A stretch of DNA of 64,000 nucleotides. Origin: Streptomyces composti. Its GTDB lineage: Bacteria; Actinomycetota; Actinomycetes; Streptomycetales; Streptomycetaceae. Below are positions 8,946-17,114 of this stretch, in pieces. The notes below the pieces were generated by a model. It did not search any database and had not been told where the DNA came from. It saw only the letters and a list, made by a program, of their open reading frames with translations. Location of the stretch: the NCBI RefSeq assembly GCF_012034205.1, contig NZ_JAATEM010000011.1, forward strand, positions 114,222 through 178,221, given 5' to 3'. Each line of letters begins with the position of its first letter. The first letter of the stretch is position 1. The position numbers were made by a program, and so were the translations under genes.

Positions 8946-9300
8946 CGGTCACCCGGCCGCACCAGCCCGGGCATCGGACCGGCCGCACCGGTTGTACCGG
9001 TCGTACCGGCCGTACCGGTCGCGTCCGGCGACACGCCCGGGCCCCTCGGCCGGACACCGCCGGCGCGTCCACACACCGTTCACCCGAACAACATCCGTCC
9101 GACACAGCGAAGTTCGGGCCGCCGCGCACCACTGGTTTCGAACATGGGTCGAACATAGAACCCGCACTCGACCAAAACCGAGCCGAATGCCCGTTTCCTG
9201 CGGGCGTGAAACCTGCGGAAGATTGTCGTGCCCGCGTACCGCCGGGTACAGTCGCCGCACTGCTCTGGCAGCCCCTGTTGTCGAGGCGAAAGAGAAGTTG
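8946..9300. other. Intergenic region upstream of the M23 peptidase
   Basis: No gene is seen. It holds a 9-bp tandem repeat (8985-9020), an 8-bp direct repeat TCGAACAT at 9138-9145 and 9149-9156, and a GTTC-ACCC-GAAC dyad just before that. These probably lie in the regulatory region of the M23 gene. I saw no ydaO-type riboswitch here, although M23 and NlpC hydrolase genes in Streptomyces often have one. Confidence 0.5.
8985..9020. repeat. Four copies of a 9-bp tandem repeat (GTACCGGTC-like)
   Basis: Consecutive units GCACCGGTT, GTACCGGTC, GTACCGGCC, GTACCGGTC directly after the lipase stop. Each unit contains ACCGG, so the run is nearly self-complementary and may fold when transcribed, perhaps ending lipase transcripts. 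Confidence 0.75.
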
Positions 9301-10827
9301 GTGAACGACCGTCACCCGTCGGGGACCATGGCCCCCGATCCGGCTTCCGATGCCGCCTCGGCGCACTATGCGTCGTACGGCGCCCAGGAAGCCCCGTACG
9401 GGGACTTCACCACGTACGGCGGCCATGACGCCAATGGTTTTGCCGCCACCGGTTTCGGTACCGGATCGGATACGAGCTTCGCCACCGACCCCCTCTTCGG
9501 CGACCTCCCCGGCAGCGGTCACGACTCGGGCTCGTACACCACCGGGCAGTGGACCGCAGGCGTGGACGCGACCGGCCACTACGACGCCTACGCGGCCCAG
9601 CACTACGCCACCTACGACAGCGGCTTCTACGACGCCACCCAGTGGAACGGCGAGCAGCAGATCCCCCTGATCCCCACGCAGGGCACCGCGCCCGAGGCCA
9701 GCGGCCAGTGGGACGCCGCCGCCTGGCTCCAGCCCGACCCGTCCGACGGCACCGGGGTGCACACCCAGCACTGGGAGTGGGGCACCCAGGCCTTCGACAC
9801 CGGCGCCTACGACGCCACCCGGTGGAACGGCGAGCAGAGCACCTCCCCCGCGACACCGGAGGCCTACGCGCAGCAGCCCGAGGCGGGCGATGCGCAGGCC
9901 ACCTCCGCCTTCGACCAGGCGGGCCACCCCGACGGGGCCGGGGCGACCGGGGAGTCCGGGAGCCACGACGACACCGAGACCACCGCGCGGTCGGGCGACA
10001 CCGGTGAACTGCCCCGGGTGCCCCTGCTCGAGGGGCAGGAGGAGTTCACCCCCGCCTCAGCGCCCCGCCCGGCCGGACGTGCCGCCGCCCGCTCCCGCCG
10101 CCGGCCCCCCGCCAAACGCTCCGCGCTGCTCACGGTGGCCGTGCCGTCGGCCTGCGTGATGGGCGTCGCCGGGATCGCCGCGGCCTCCGTGGGCGACCTC
10201 ACCGACGACGGCGGCCAGGAGACCAAGACCACCGCGGCCGACGCGCAGCCGGTGAAACCGTCCGCCGCCAACGTCAAGCTGGACACCCAGCTGGAGAGCC
10301 TCGCCGCCGGCGCCGACGACTTCGCCGACCGGGCCAGCCGCACCCAGGAACGCATCGACCTCAAGGCGCAGCAGGAGGCCGAGCGCAAGCGAGCGGCCGA
10401 GGAGGCGGCCCGCAAGGAGCGGCTCCGCCCCAAGTTCGCGCTCCCGGTCGCCCAGCACGGACTGAGCGCCTACTACGGCCAGTCCGGCATCAACTGGATG
10501 TCCGTGCACACCGGCATCGACTTCCCGGTCTCCTACGGCACCACGGTGATGGCGGCGACCGACGGCACGGTCCGCACCCAGTACAACCCCGCCTACGGCA
10601 ACATGATGATCGTGACGGCCAAGGACGGTACGGAGACCTGGTACTGCCACCTCTCCACGTACCGGGTGCCCTCGGGCACGACGGTGAAGGCCGGCGATCC
10701 CATCGCCTACTCCGGCAACTCGGGCAACTCCACCGGCCCGCATCTGCACTTCGAGGTCCGGCCGGGCGGCGGTTCGGCCATCGACCCGCTCGCCTGGTTC
10801 CGCAGCCACGGCATCGAGCCGACCTGA
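9301..10827 (+). CDS. Membrane-anchored M23 peptidase with Tyr-rich cytoplasmic repeats
   Basis: A 508-residue protein with three parts. Residues 1-~265 are a disordered, Tyr/Asp/Thr/Gln-rich region with repeats of the type YDATQWNGEQ and YDATRWNGEQ, plus several GHYDAY/TYDSGFYD variants. A single membrane segment follows at about 277-297, then a charged coiled coil (AQQEAERKRAAEEAARKERL). The C-terminal LytM/M23 domain has zinc ligands H403 and D407 (HTGIDF) and H483 of HLHFEV. M23 enzymes cleave peptide cross-bridges of peptidoglycan; here the catalytic domain would face the wall and the repeats the cytoplasm. The GTG at 9301 is chosen because GAAAGAGAAG precedes it and earlier starts run into low-complexity intergenic DNA. 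pcrA lies convergent downstream. Confidence 0.88.
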   Translation: MNDRHPSGTMAPDPASDAASAHYASYGAQEAPYGDFTTYGGHDANGFAATGFGTGSDTSFATDPLFGDLPGSGHDSGSYTTGQWTAGVDATGHYDAYAAQHYATYDSGFYDATQWNGEQQIPLIPTQGTAPEASGQWDAAAWLQPDPSDGTGVHTQHWEWGTQAFDTGAYDATRWNGEQSTSPATPEAYAQQPEAGDAQATSAFDQAGHPDGAGATGESGSHDDTETTARSGDTGELPRVPLLEGQEEFTPASAPRPAGRAAARSRRRPPAKRSALLTVAVPSACVMGVAGIAAASVGDLTDDGGQETKTTAADAQPVKPSAANVKLDTQLESLAAGADDFADRASRTQERIDLKAQQEAERKRAAEEAARKERLRPKFALPVAQHGLSAYYGQSGINWMSVHTGIDFPVSYGTTVMAATDGTVRTQYNPAYGNMMIVTAKDGTETWYCHLSTYRVPSGTTVKAGDPIAYSGNSGNSTGPHLHFEVRPGGGSAIDPLAWFRSHGIEPT

Positions 10828-11021
10828 TCGCGCCCGCCGGAACCCGAGCCGCCCGGACCTGACTCGCCCGGCCCCGAGCCGCCCCGACCGCGCTCGCCCA
10901 TGCCGGGCCGTCCCCGCCACGCCGGCTCGGACCCGGGCCGACCCGGCCGCACCCGCCCGAAGAGGCCCCCGCGTCCGGGCCGGAGCCCCTCCTCACGTCA
11001 CGGACGTGGCCTGACCGCCGG

Positions 11022-13502
11022 CTACAGCTTCTCCACCGGCGCGTACCGCAGCAGCAGCCGCTTGGGCTTGGCGTCGCCGAAGTCGATGGTCGCCTCGGCG
11101 TTCGCGCCCGTGCCCTTCACCGCGACCACGGTGCCCAGGCCGAACTGATCGTGCGTCACCCGGTCCCCGACCGCCAGCGACACCACCGGCCGGTCCGCGG
11201 TGCGGCGGGTGGCGAAGCCCGAGGCGCCCGAGGCCGAGGAGCGGGAACGGGACGACGACAGCGACGCCGCCACCCCGGAGACCGCACCGGACGCCTTCGG
11301 CGTGCTCGCGCCCGTCCGCTTCCACTCGACGTACGCGGCCGGGATCTCCTCCAGGAACCGCGACGGCGGGTTGTAGGAGGGCTGCCCCCAGGCGCTGCGC
11401 AGCGTCGACCTGGTCAGGTAGAGCCGCTCACGGGCACGCGTGATGCCGACGTACGCCAGGCGCCGCTCCTCCTCCAGCTCCTTGGTGTCGCCGAGGGCGC
11501 GCATGTGCGGGAAGACGCCGTCCTCCATGCCGGTGAGGAACACGACCGGGAACTCCAGGCCCTTGGCGGTGTGCAGGGTCATCAGCGTGATGACGCCGGA
11601 GCCCTCCTCGTCCTCCTCGGGGATCTGGTCGGAGTCGGCGACCAGCGCGACCTGCTCCAGGAAGTCGGCCAGCGTGCCGGCCTCCCCCTCGCCGCGCTCC
11701 TGCTCGAACTCCAGGGCGACAGCGGCGAGTTCCTGGAGGTTCTCGATGCGGGTCTCGTCCTGCGGGTCGGTGGAGGCCTGCAGCTCGGCCAGGTAGCCGG
11801 TGCGTTCCAGCACCGCCTCGAGAACGGTCGCCGGCCCGGCGCCGGACTCGACGACGGTGCGCAGCTCCTCCATCAGCGTGTTGAACCGCTTGACGGCGTT
11901 GACCGAGCGCGCGGCCATGCCGTACGCCTCGTCGACGCGCTTCAGCGCCTGCGGGAAGCTGATCTTCTCCCGCTGGGCCAGGGCGTCGATCATCGCCTCC
12001 GCTCGTTCGCCGATGCCCCGCTTGGGCACGTTGAGGATGCGGCGCAGCGGCACCGAGTCCTCGGGGTTGGCGAGCACCCGCAGGTAGGCGAGGACGTCCC
12101 TGACCTCCTTGCGCTCGTAGAAGCGGACGCCGCCGACGACCTTGTAGGGCAGGCCGACGCGGATGAAGACCTCTTCGAAGACACGGGACTGGGCGTTGGT
12201 GCGGTAGAAGACGGCGACATCGCCGGCCTTGGCCTCGCCCGCGTCGACCAGGCGGTCTATCTCGTCGGCGACGAACTGGGCCTCGTCGTGCTCGGTGTCC
12301 GCGACGTAGCCGGTGATCGGGCAGCCGGCTCCGGCGTTGGTCCACAGGTTCTTGGGGCGACGGGACTCGTTGCGCTCGATGACCGCGTTGGCGGCGTTGA
12401 GGATCGTCTGGGTGGAGCGGTAGTTCTGCTCCAGGAGGATGGTCGTGGCGTCCGGGTAGTCCTCCTCGAACTGGAGGATGTTGCGGATCGTCGCGCCGCG
12501 GAAGGCGTAGATCGACTGGTCGGCGTCGCCCACCACGCACAGCTCGGCGGGCGGGATCTCGGCCTCGGGCGGCACGTCCACCGGGTGTTCGGTGGGGCCG
12601 ACCAGCTCGCGCACCAGGGCGTACTGGGCGTGGTTGGTGTCCTGGTACTCGTCGACCAGGACGTGGCGGAAGCGGCGGCGGTAGTGCTCGGCGACGTCCG
12701 GGAAGGCGCGGAGCAGATGGACCGTCGTCATGATCAGGTCGTCGAAGTCGAGGGCGTTGGCCTCGCGCAGCCGCGACTGGTAGAGGGCGTAGGCCTGGGC
12801 GAGCGTCTTCTCGAAGCCGTCGGAGGCCTGGGCGGCGAAGTCCTCCTCGTCGATCAGCTCGTTCTTCAGGTTGCTGATCTTGGCGCTGAAGGACTTCGGC
12901 GGGTAGCGCTTGGGGTCCAGCTCGAGGTCGCGGCAGACCAGCGCCATCAGCCGCTTGGAGTCGGCGGCGTCGTAGATGGAGAACGACGACGTGAAGCCGA
13001 GCTTCTTCGACTCGCGGCGCAGGATGCGCACACAGGCGCTGTGGAAGGTCATCACCCACATCGCGTGGGCGCGCGGGCCGACGAGCTGCTCCACGCGCTC
13101 CTTCATCTCGCCCGCGGCCTTGTTGGTGAAGGTGATCGCGAGGATCTGCCCCGGATGCACGTTGCGCTCGGCGAGCAGATAGGCGATGCGGTGGGTGAGC
13201 ACCCGGGTCTTGCCGGAGCCCGCACCGGCCACGATGAGCAGGGGTGAGCCGGAGTGGACGACAGCGGCGCGCTGGTTGTCGTTGAGCCCCTCCAGGAGGG
13301 CGGCGGAGTCGGTCACCGGGCGGGGGGCGCCGTCGCGGTAGTACTCCTCGCGCTCCGGCGGCACGTCAAACTGCCCGCCGAACAGATCGTCCGGGAGCGG
13401 CTCCGGTACGTGATCGTCCTCGGGTGGTGGCGGCGGCTCGTCCACGGGCCCTTGCCGGGCCTGGAGGTTCGCCAGGAAGCTGTCGTCAAAGAGGCTGCTC
13501 AT
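11022..13502 (-). CDS. pcrA: ATP-dependent DNA helicase PcrA/UvrD
   Basis: An 826-residue superfamily 1A helicase. Motifs are in order: Walker A AGAGSGKT (92-99), ITFTNKAAGEMKERV, the DEYQD box in VDEYQDTNHAQY, VVGDADQSIYAFRGA, LEQNYRST, MTLHTAKGLEFPVVF and YVGITRARERLYLT. The C-terminal ~50 residues (GDRVTHDQFGLGTVVAVKG) form the Tudor-like domain that contacts RNA polymerase in PcrA/UvrD. It unwinds DNA 3'-5' in nucleotide excision repair, replication restart and transcription-coupled repair. The first ~60 residues are Pro/Glu-rich linker. The ATG at 13502 follows a PafBC-type -10 by only nine bases, so the transcript is nearly leaderless. This fits known PafBC control of helicase genes in mycobacteria. 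Confidence 0.97.
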   Translation of the reverse strand: MSSLFDDSFLANLQARQGPVDEPPPPPEDDHVPEPLPDDLFGGQFDVPPEREEYYRDGAPRPVTDSAALLEGLNDNQRAAVVHSGSPLLIVAGAGSGKTRVLTHRIAYLLAERNVHPGQILAITFTNKAAGEMKERVEQLVGPRAHAMWVMTFHSACVRILRRESKKLGFTSSFSIYDAADSKRLMALVCRDLELDPKRYPPKSFSAKISNLKNELIDEEDFAAQASDGFEKTLAQAYALYQSRLREANALDFDDLIMTTVHLLRAFPDVAEHYRRRFRHVLVDEYQDTNHAQYALVRELVGPTEHPVDVPPEAEIPPAELCVVGDADQSIYAFRGATIRNILQFEEDYPDATTILLEQNYRSTQTILNAANAVIERNESRRPKNLWTNAGAGCPITGYVADTEHDEAQFVADEIDRLVDAGEAKAGDVAVFYRTNAQSRVFEEVFIRVGLPYKVVGGVRFYERKEVRDVLAYLRVLANPEDSVPLRRILNVPKRGIGERAEAMIDALAQREKISFPQALKRVDEAYGMAARSVNAVKRFNTLMEELRTVVESGAGPATVLEAVLERTGYLAELQASTDPQDETRIENLQELAAVALEFEQERGEGEAGTLADFLEQVALVADSDQIPEEDEEGSGVITLMTLHTAKGLEFPVVFLTGMEDGVFPHMRALGDTKELEEERRLAYVGITRARERLYLTRSTLRSAWGQPSYNPPSRFLEEIPAAYVEWKRTGASTPKASGAVSGVAASLSSSRSRSSASGASGFATRRTADRPVVSLAVGDRVTHDQFGLGTVVAVKGTGANAEATIDFGDAKPKRLLLRYAPVEKL

Positions 13503-13511
13503 CGCTCTCCG

Positions 13512-13534
13512 AGTCTAGGGCGCACCACCGACAG
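13512..13534 (-). promoter_or_regulatory. PafBC (RecA-NDp) promoter of pcrA
   Basis: Minus strand: CTGTCGGTG (13534-13526), eight bases, then TAGACT (13517-13512). Only the first base differs from the TTGTCRGTG-N8-TAnnnT motif. The -10 ends nine bases before the pcrA ATG, giving an essentially leaderless transcript, as at the SWIM gene. Confidence 0.7.
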
Positions 13535-13712
13535 CCCGGGTCCGCCCCGGACGATCCGCCGAATCCCGGCGCACCCCCGTCCCGCCCTTCGCGGCCCGCC
13601 CCCTCCCGCGGACCCGGCCGCCGGCCCGGACACCGTCGAGCACCGGCCGGGCACCCTGCGTCACTCGAACACGAAGGTCACGAAAATGTATCGGGCATAT
13701 CGCCCACCAACC

Positions 13713-13742
13713 TTCACAGGGGCCACACCAGTTGGCTACGGT
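13713..13742 (+). promoter_or_regulatory. Candidate housekeeping promoter of the riboswitch leader
   Basis: TTCACA (13713-13718), 18 bases, TACGGT (13737-13742). It resembles a vegetative sigma promoter and lies about 40 bases upstream of the riboswitch. It is identified by eye only. Confidence 0.35.
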
Positions 13743-13784
13743 GCCGACGGGCCGTACGACCCCCACCGGCGAACCTCGCCGGAC

Positions 13785-13945
13785 CGCACGGCCTCCGCCG
13801 AGTCCGGCACTGCCGCCCGCGGCACCCGGAGCCGGGGACCCGACCGAGACCTGGGGTGAATCGGCTCACTCCCGCACGGAGCAGCCGTAGGGCAACCCTT
13901 CCAAGCACCCGCCCGAACCCGACAGCTAACCCGGTAGGCGGACCA
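13785..13945 (+). ncRNA. ydaO/yuaA c-di-AMP riboswitch
   Basis: The conserved sequence blocks of the ydaO class are present in order: GGGGTGAATCGGCTCACTC (13853-13871), GCAGCCGTAGGGCAACCCTTCC (about 13881-13902; core GTAGGGCAACC), and CCGAACCCGACAGCTAACCC then GGTAGGCGG (13913-13941). The 5' edge is approximate. The aptamer ends about 10 nt before the Shine-Dalgarno GGAAGGAG of the NlpC/P60 gene. In Streptomyces this class binds c-di-AMP and turns off cell-wall hydrolase genes, so it should control 13965-15137. Confidence 0.93.
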
Positions 13946-13964
13946 TTGGAAGGAGTCGCCTCCC

Positions 13965-15137
13965 TTGGCGTCGCATCGCAAGTCGCGCACCCCCGGATCA
14001 CGCGTGGCAGGCATACGCACCCCCGCCCTCGCCACGGCCGCCCTCACCTCCGTGGCCCTGCTGGGCCAGACCGCCGACGCCGCCCCGTCGGACGACAAAC
14101 CGAGCCTCGAAGAGGTCGAGAAGAAGGTCGGCGACCTGTACCGCCAGGCGGAGTCGGCGACCGAGAAGTACAACGCGGCCAAGGAGAAGACCACCAAGCA
14201 GCGCAAGCGCGTCGACTCCCTCCTCGACGACGTCGCCCAGCGCACCCAGAAGCTCAACGAGGCGCGGGAGCAGCTCGGTTCCTACGCCGCCGCCCAGTAC
14301 CGCACCGGCGCGGGCGTGTCGAACACCGCCACCTTCCTGCTCGCGGACTCGCCGCAGGAGGTCTTCGACCAGAAGCATCTGATGAGCCGGATGACCGGCC
14401 GGCAGAAGCAGGCGGTCGACGACTACGTCGAGCAGCAGTCCGCGACGATGAAGAAGCGCAAGGAGGCCACCGAGAGCCTCCGGACGCTCACCGAGTCGCA
14501 GAAGGATCTCAAGGCCGCCAAGGCGAAGGTCCAGAAGAAGCTGGCCGCCGCGCGCGAGCTGATGTCGAAGCTGACCGCCGAGGAGAAGGCGCGGCTCGCG
14601 GCGATCGAGAAGAAGAAGCAGGAGGAGGCCGCCCGCAAGGCCGCCGAGCTGGCCCGGCAGCAGGAGGAGCAGCGCAAGGCCCAGCAGCAGGCACAGCAGG
14701 AGGCCCAGCAGGAGAGCGGCTCGTCCGGCTCCTCCACGGGCACCACCACCACTCCCCCCGCCGCGGACTCCTCGTACGCCACCAAGGCGGAGAAGGCCAT
14801 CGCCTTCGCCCGCTCCCAGATCGGCAAGCCGTACGTGTGGGGCGCGACCGGACCCGGCTCCTACGACTGCTCCGGTCTGACCCAGGCCGCCTGGAAGGCC
14901 GCCGGGGTCACCCTCCCGCGCACCACCTACGACCAGGTCGAGGCCGGCACGACGGTCCCGGTGTCCCAGGCACAGCCCGGTGACCTCGTCTTCTTCTACG
15001 ACGACGTCACCCACGTCGGCCTCTACATCGGCAACGGCAAGATGATCCACGCGCCGAAGCCGGGCACCTACGTGCGCGAAGAGTCGATCTTCTACGACGG
15101 CGAGTCCTCGATCCACAGCGTGGTCCGCCCCGCCTGA
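13965..15137 (+). CDS. Secreted NlpC/P60 peptidoglycan hydrolase, riboswitch-controlled
   Basis: A 390-residue secreted endopeptidase. A Sec-type signal with charged start (ASHRKSRTPGSR) and hydrophobic core (ALATAALTSVALLGQ) probably ends near AADAAP-like residues around 38-42. A long coiled coil (about 45-235, RipA-like) rich in Lys/Glu/Gln follows, then a Gly/Ser/Thr linker and the NlpC/P60 domain with catalytic C302 (DCSGL), H350 (THVGLYIG) and a third polar residue in MIHAPKP. Such enzymes cut D-Glu-DAP bonds in wall peptides during growth and sporulation. The start is TTG at 13965, supported by GGAAGGAG upstream and by alignment of ASHRKSR with the paralogue at 17115. A c-di-AMP riboswitch precedes it. 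Confidence 0.94.
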   Translation: MASHRKSRTPGSRVAGIRTPALATAALTSVALLGQTADAAPSDDKPSLEEVEKKVGDLYRQAESATEKYNAAKEKTTKQRKRVDSLLDDVAQRTQKLNEAREQLGSYAAAQYRTGAGVSNTATFLLADSPQEVFDQKHLMSRMTGRQKQAVDDYVEQQSATMKKRKEATESLRTLTESQKDLKAAKAKVQKKLAAARELMSKLTAEEKARLAAIEKKKQEEAARKAAELARQQEEQRKAQQQAQQEAQQESGSSGSSTGTTTTPPAADSSYATKAEKAIAFARSQIGKPYVWGATGPGSYDCSGLTQAAWKAAGVTLPRTTYDQVEAGTTVPVSQAQPGDLVFFYDDVTHVGLYIGNGKMIHAPKPGTYVREESIFYDGESSIHSVVRPA

Positions 15138-15243
15138 CGGACAGGCGAGCAGAGTCCGCGGGCGGTGACCCTGCGTGGGTGATCGTGGGCGGGCGCGCGT
15201 TGCCCGGCGGGGTGTCACGGGGCGGCTCTTCTAGCATCGGCGC

Positions 15244-16245
15244 ATGTCTCGCCCCTCCCGCCCGTCCCCCTTCCGCGCCTGGTGGGCGCGTCGGTCCCCG
15301 GCGGAGGGTGCCGCCGTGATGGCCTGCGGCATCGTGTCGACGGCACTGCATCTGGCGGGGTACGAGGTGCTCTCCCGGATCATGCTCGGGGCGGCCTGCG
15401 TCGCCTGGGTGGGCCTGGCGGCGGAGTTCGCGCTGCGCCTGCTGCGGGAGCGCACGCGGTGGCGGGCGGAGGCCCGGACACCGGGCGCGCTCACCGCCGT
15501 GGCGGCCACCACCGTGATCGGCTCCCGCTTCGCCGCGGAGGGCTGGACCACGCTCGCCGAGGCGCTGCTGGCGCTGGCCGCGCTGCTCTGGCCGCCGCTG
15601 CTCGTCCTGGTGGTGAGGAGCTGGCAGCCGAGAATGCCCGGGGCGGTGTTCCTGTGCTGTGTGGCCACGCAGGGTCTGGCGCTGCTGGCGGCGACGCTGG
15701 CCGCGGCCGAGTCGGTGGCGTGGCCGGCGCACGCGGCGCTGGCGCTGTTCTGGTCCGGGCTGGTGCTCTACGCCCTCGCTCTCGCCCGCTTCGACCTGCG
15801 GCAGACGACCGAGGGCAGGGGAGACCACTGGGTGGCGGCGGGCGCGCTCGGCATCTCGGCGCTGGCCGGGGCGAGGCTGCTGGCCGCCGACAGCGCGCGG
15901 CTGTACCTGTGGAACGCCGACGACGGCCATGTCCTGCGCGTCATGACCATGGTGCTGGTGGTGCTGGACCTGGCCCTGTGCGTGGTGCTGCTGGCCGGCG
16001 AGATCCGGCGGCCGCGGACGGCCTACGATCCGCGGCGCTGGTCGACGGTGTTCCCGCTGGGAATGACGGCGACGGCGGCGCTGTCCGCGTCCGCCGTCGT
16101 CGACGCCGAATGGCTCGAGGGCCTGGGAGAGGTGCTGGTGTGGATCGCGGTGGCCGCCTGGCTGGCGGTCGCGATCGGCGCGGTCCGCTCCGCGGTCCGG
16201 CCGGGACCGGTGCCGGAGGGGATCAGGTCCACAGCACGGCGATGA
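15244..16245 (+). CDS. Tellurite-resistance / C4-dicarboxylate transporter family (TehA-like) membrane protein
   Basis: A 333-residue integral membrane protein with about ten hydrophobic helices, e.g. AAVMACGIVSTALHLAG, LLALAALLWPPLLVLVV, VFLCCVATQGLALLAAT and LVWIAVAAWLAVAIGAV. The pattern and the early GIVSTA-type helix are those of the TehA/SLAC1 transporter family; members export or conduct small anions or dicarboxylates. The substrate cannot be told. The ATG at 15244 starts MSRPSRPSPFRAWW. It overlaps the 3' end of the convergent small membrane gene (16223) by 23 bp, so antisense transcription between the two is likely. Confidence 0.75.
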   Translation: MSRPSRPSPFRAWWARRSPAEGAAVMACGIVSTALHLAGYEVLSRIMLGAACVAWVGLAAEFALRLLRERTRWRAEARTPGALTAVAATTVIGSRFAAEGWTTLAEALLALAALLWPPLLVLVVRSWQPRMPGAVFLCCVATQGLALLAATLAAAESVAWPAHAALALFWSGLVLYALALARFDLRQTTEGRGDHWVAAGALGISALAGARLLAADSARLYLWNADDGHVLRVMTMVLVVLDLALCVVLLAGEIRRPRTAYDPRRWSTVFPLGMTATAALSASAVVDAEWLEGLGEVLVWIAVAAWLAVAIGAVRSAVRPGPVPEGIRSTARR

Positions 16246-16576
16246 AGATGTTCGCCGTGGTCAGCAGCCCGACCAGGCCGAACAGCCCCTTGTCCACCTT
16301 CTCCTCGTCGCGCTTCACATAGACCAGGCCCAGGATCACGATCAGCAGCGCCAGCTTCACGCCGATCTTGATGTTGTTCACCGAGTGGTCGTCTGCGTGG
16401 TTGAGGCCGACCAGGATCACTCCGGTGACCAGCATCGTCAGCGCGCCGTGCAGCATGGCCGGGACGAAGCGGGCGGTGCCGGCCCCCATCGCCTTCATCT
16501 GGGTGAGGAAGCCTCCGAGCAGGGAGGCGATGCCGATGATGTGCAGGCCGACGAAGAGGTGGATGAGTACGTCCAT
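16223..16576 (-). CDS. Small conserved membrane protein
   Basis: A 117-residue protein with four predicted membrane helices (LIHLFVGLHIIGIASLLGGF, LHGALTMLVTGVILVG, VKLALLIVILGLVYV, LVGLLTTANIFIAVLW). Two His residues in the first helix (IHLFVGLHI) and one in MLHGAL could be ligands, but I do not recognise a function. The ATG at 16576 is chosen because the open frame upstream of it consists of repeated low-complexity codons from a 23-bp tandem repeat. Its 3' end overlaps the TehA-like gene tail to tail. Confidence 0.8.
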   Translation of the reverse strand: MDVLIHLFVGLHIIGIASLLGGFLTQMKAMGAGTARFVPAMLHGALTMLVTGVILVGLNHADDHSVNNIKIGVKLALLIVILGLVYVKRDEEKVDKGLFGLVGLLTTANIFIAVLWT

Positions 16577-16648
16577 GGGCCGGAGCCTAGCCAGCGCCCC
16601 CGGCCCCGCCGACACCGGCCCGGCGCTCGGGGGGAGGCCGGGACCGGG

Positions 16649-16717
16649 CACCGCGGACGCGCGCCCCGTGGCACCGCGGACGCGCTCCCTGGCCCCGCGG
16701 ACGCGCGCCCCGTGGCA
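16649..16717. repeat. Three copies of a 23-bp tandem repeat
   Basis: Units of the form CACCGCGGACGCGCGCCCCG followed by TGG repeat with a period of about 23 bp; copies one and three are almost identical, copy two has CTCCCTGG in its second half. Confidence 0.7.
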
Positions 16718-17010
16718 CCGAGTACGCGGTGGCACCGGACACGCGCTGCGAGGCAGGCACGCGGGCACGCGCCATAGCACCGGGACCCGCCTCGCCGGCC
16801 CGCCTTCGGCATTTCGGTCAGCTCAGCGGTGCAGGCCGTCGTTCCGGCATGAGGATCACGGTCACATACGGTCACCGCACGGTTGTCTCGTGTCACTTCC
16901 GCGCAACTGGTCACAGCACCGGCTCAGACCGGTCTAGCGTCCTGCACCAGGTGACCGGCTCCCCACCGCCGCCCGGACCAGGGGCGGCACCCGGACACCA
17001 CCGCCGAGAG

Positions 17011-17055
17011 GATCCGGCGGCGGACCGCTCCCCCTGTGCGCACCGCCGCCGGATC
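17011..17055 (+). promoter_or_regulatory. Hairpin in the leader of the second NlpC/P60 gene
   Basis: GATCCGGCGGCGG (17011-17023) and CCGCCGCCGGATC (17043-17055) are perfectly complementary, with a 19-base loop, ending 59 bases before the start codon. There is no U-tract. It may be an attenuator or an RNA stability element in the same place where the paralogue has its riboswitch. Confidence 0.5.
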
Positions 17056-17114
17056 ATCGCTCAGCTGTTCCCCGTCACGGGGCAGGCGGTCGTCGAAAGG
17101 ACGTGACGTCCCAG

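Larger units (their letters stand above)
16577..17114. other. Intergenic region with 23-bp repeats and a leader hairpin
   Basis: No gene is supported. The left part has a 23-bp tandem repeat (16649-16717). The middle is less GC-rich (about 16850-16960) and probably holds the promoter of the NlpC/P60 gene. The right part has a perfect 13-bp inverted repeat (17011-17055). No ydaO blocks are present. Confidence 0.5.

Noticed and set aside
9130..9160. LexA (SOS) box before the M23 gene
   Set aside because: TCGAAC occurs twice in the same orientation; the inverted GTTCGA half needed for a LexA site is missing.
8992..9300. Longer N-terminus for the M23 peptidase
   Set aside because: The extra 103 codons run through a simple repeat and regulatory DNA; the GTG at 9301 has a purine-rich ribosome binding site.
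16577..16780. N-terminal extension of the small membrane protein
   Set aside because: The frame is created by a 23-bp tandem repeat; MDVLIHLFVG at 16576 is the first residue stretch that looks coding.
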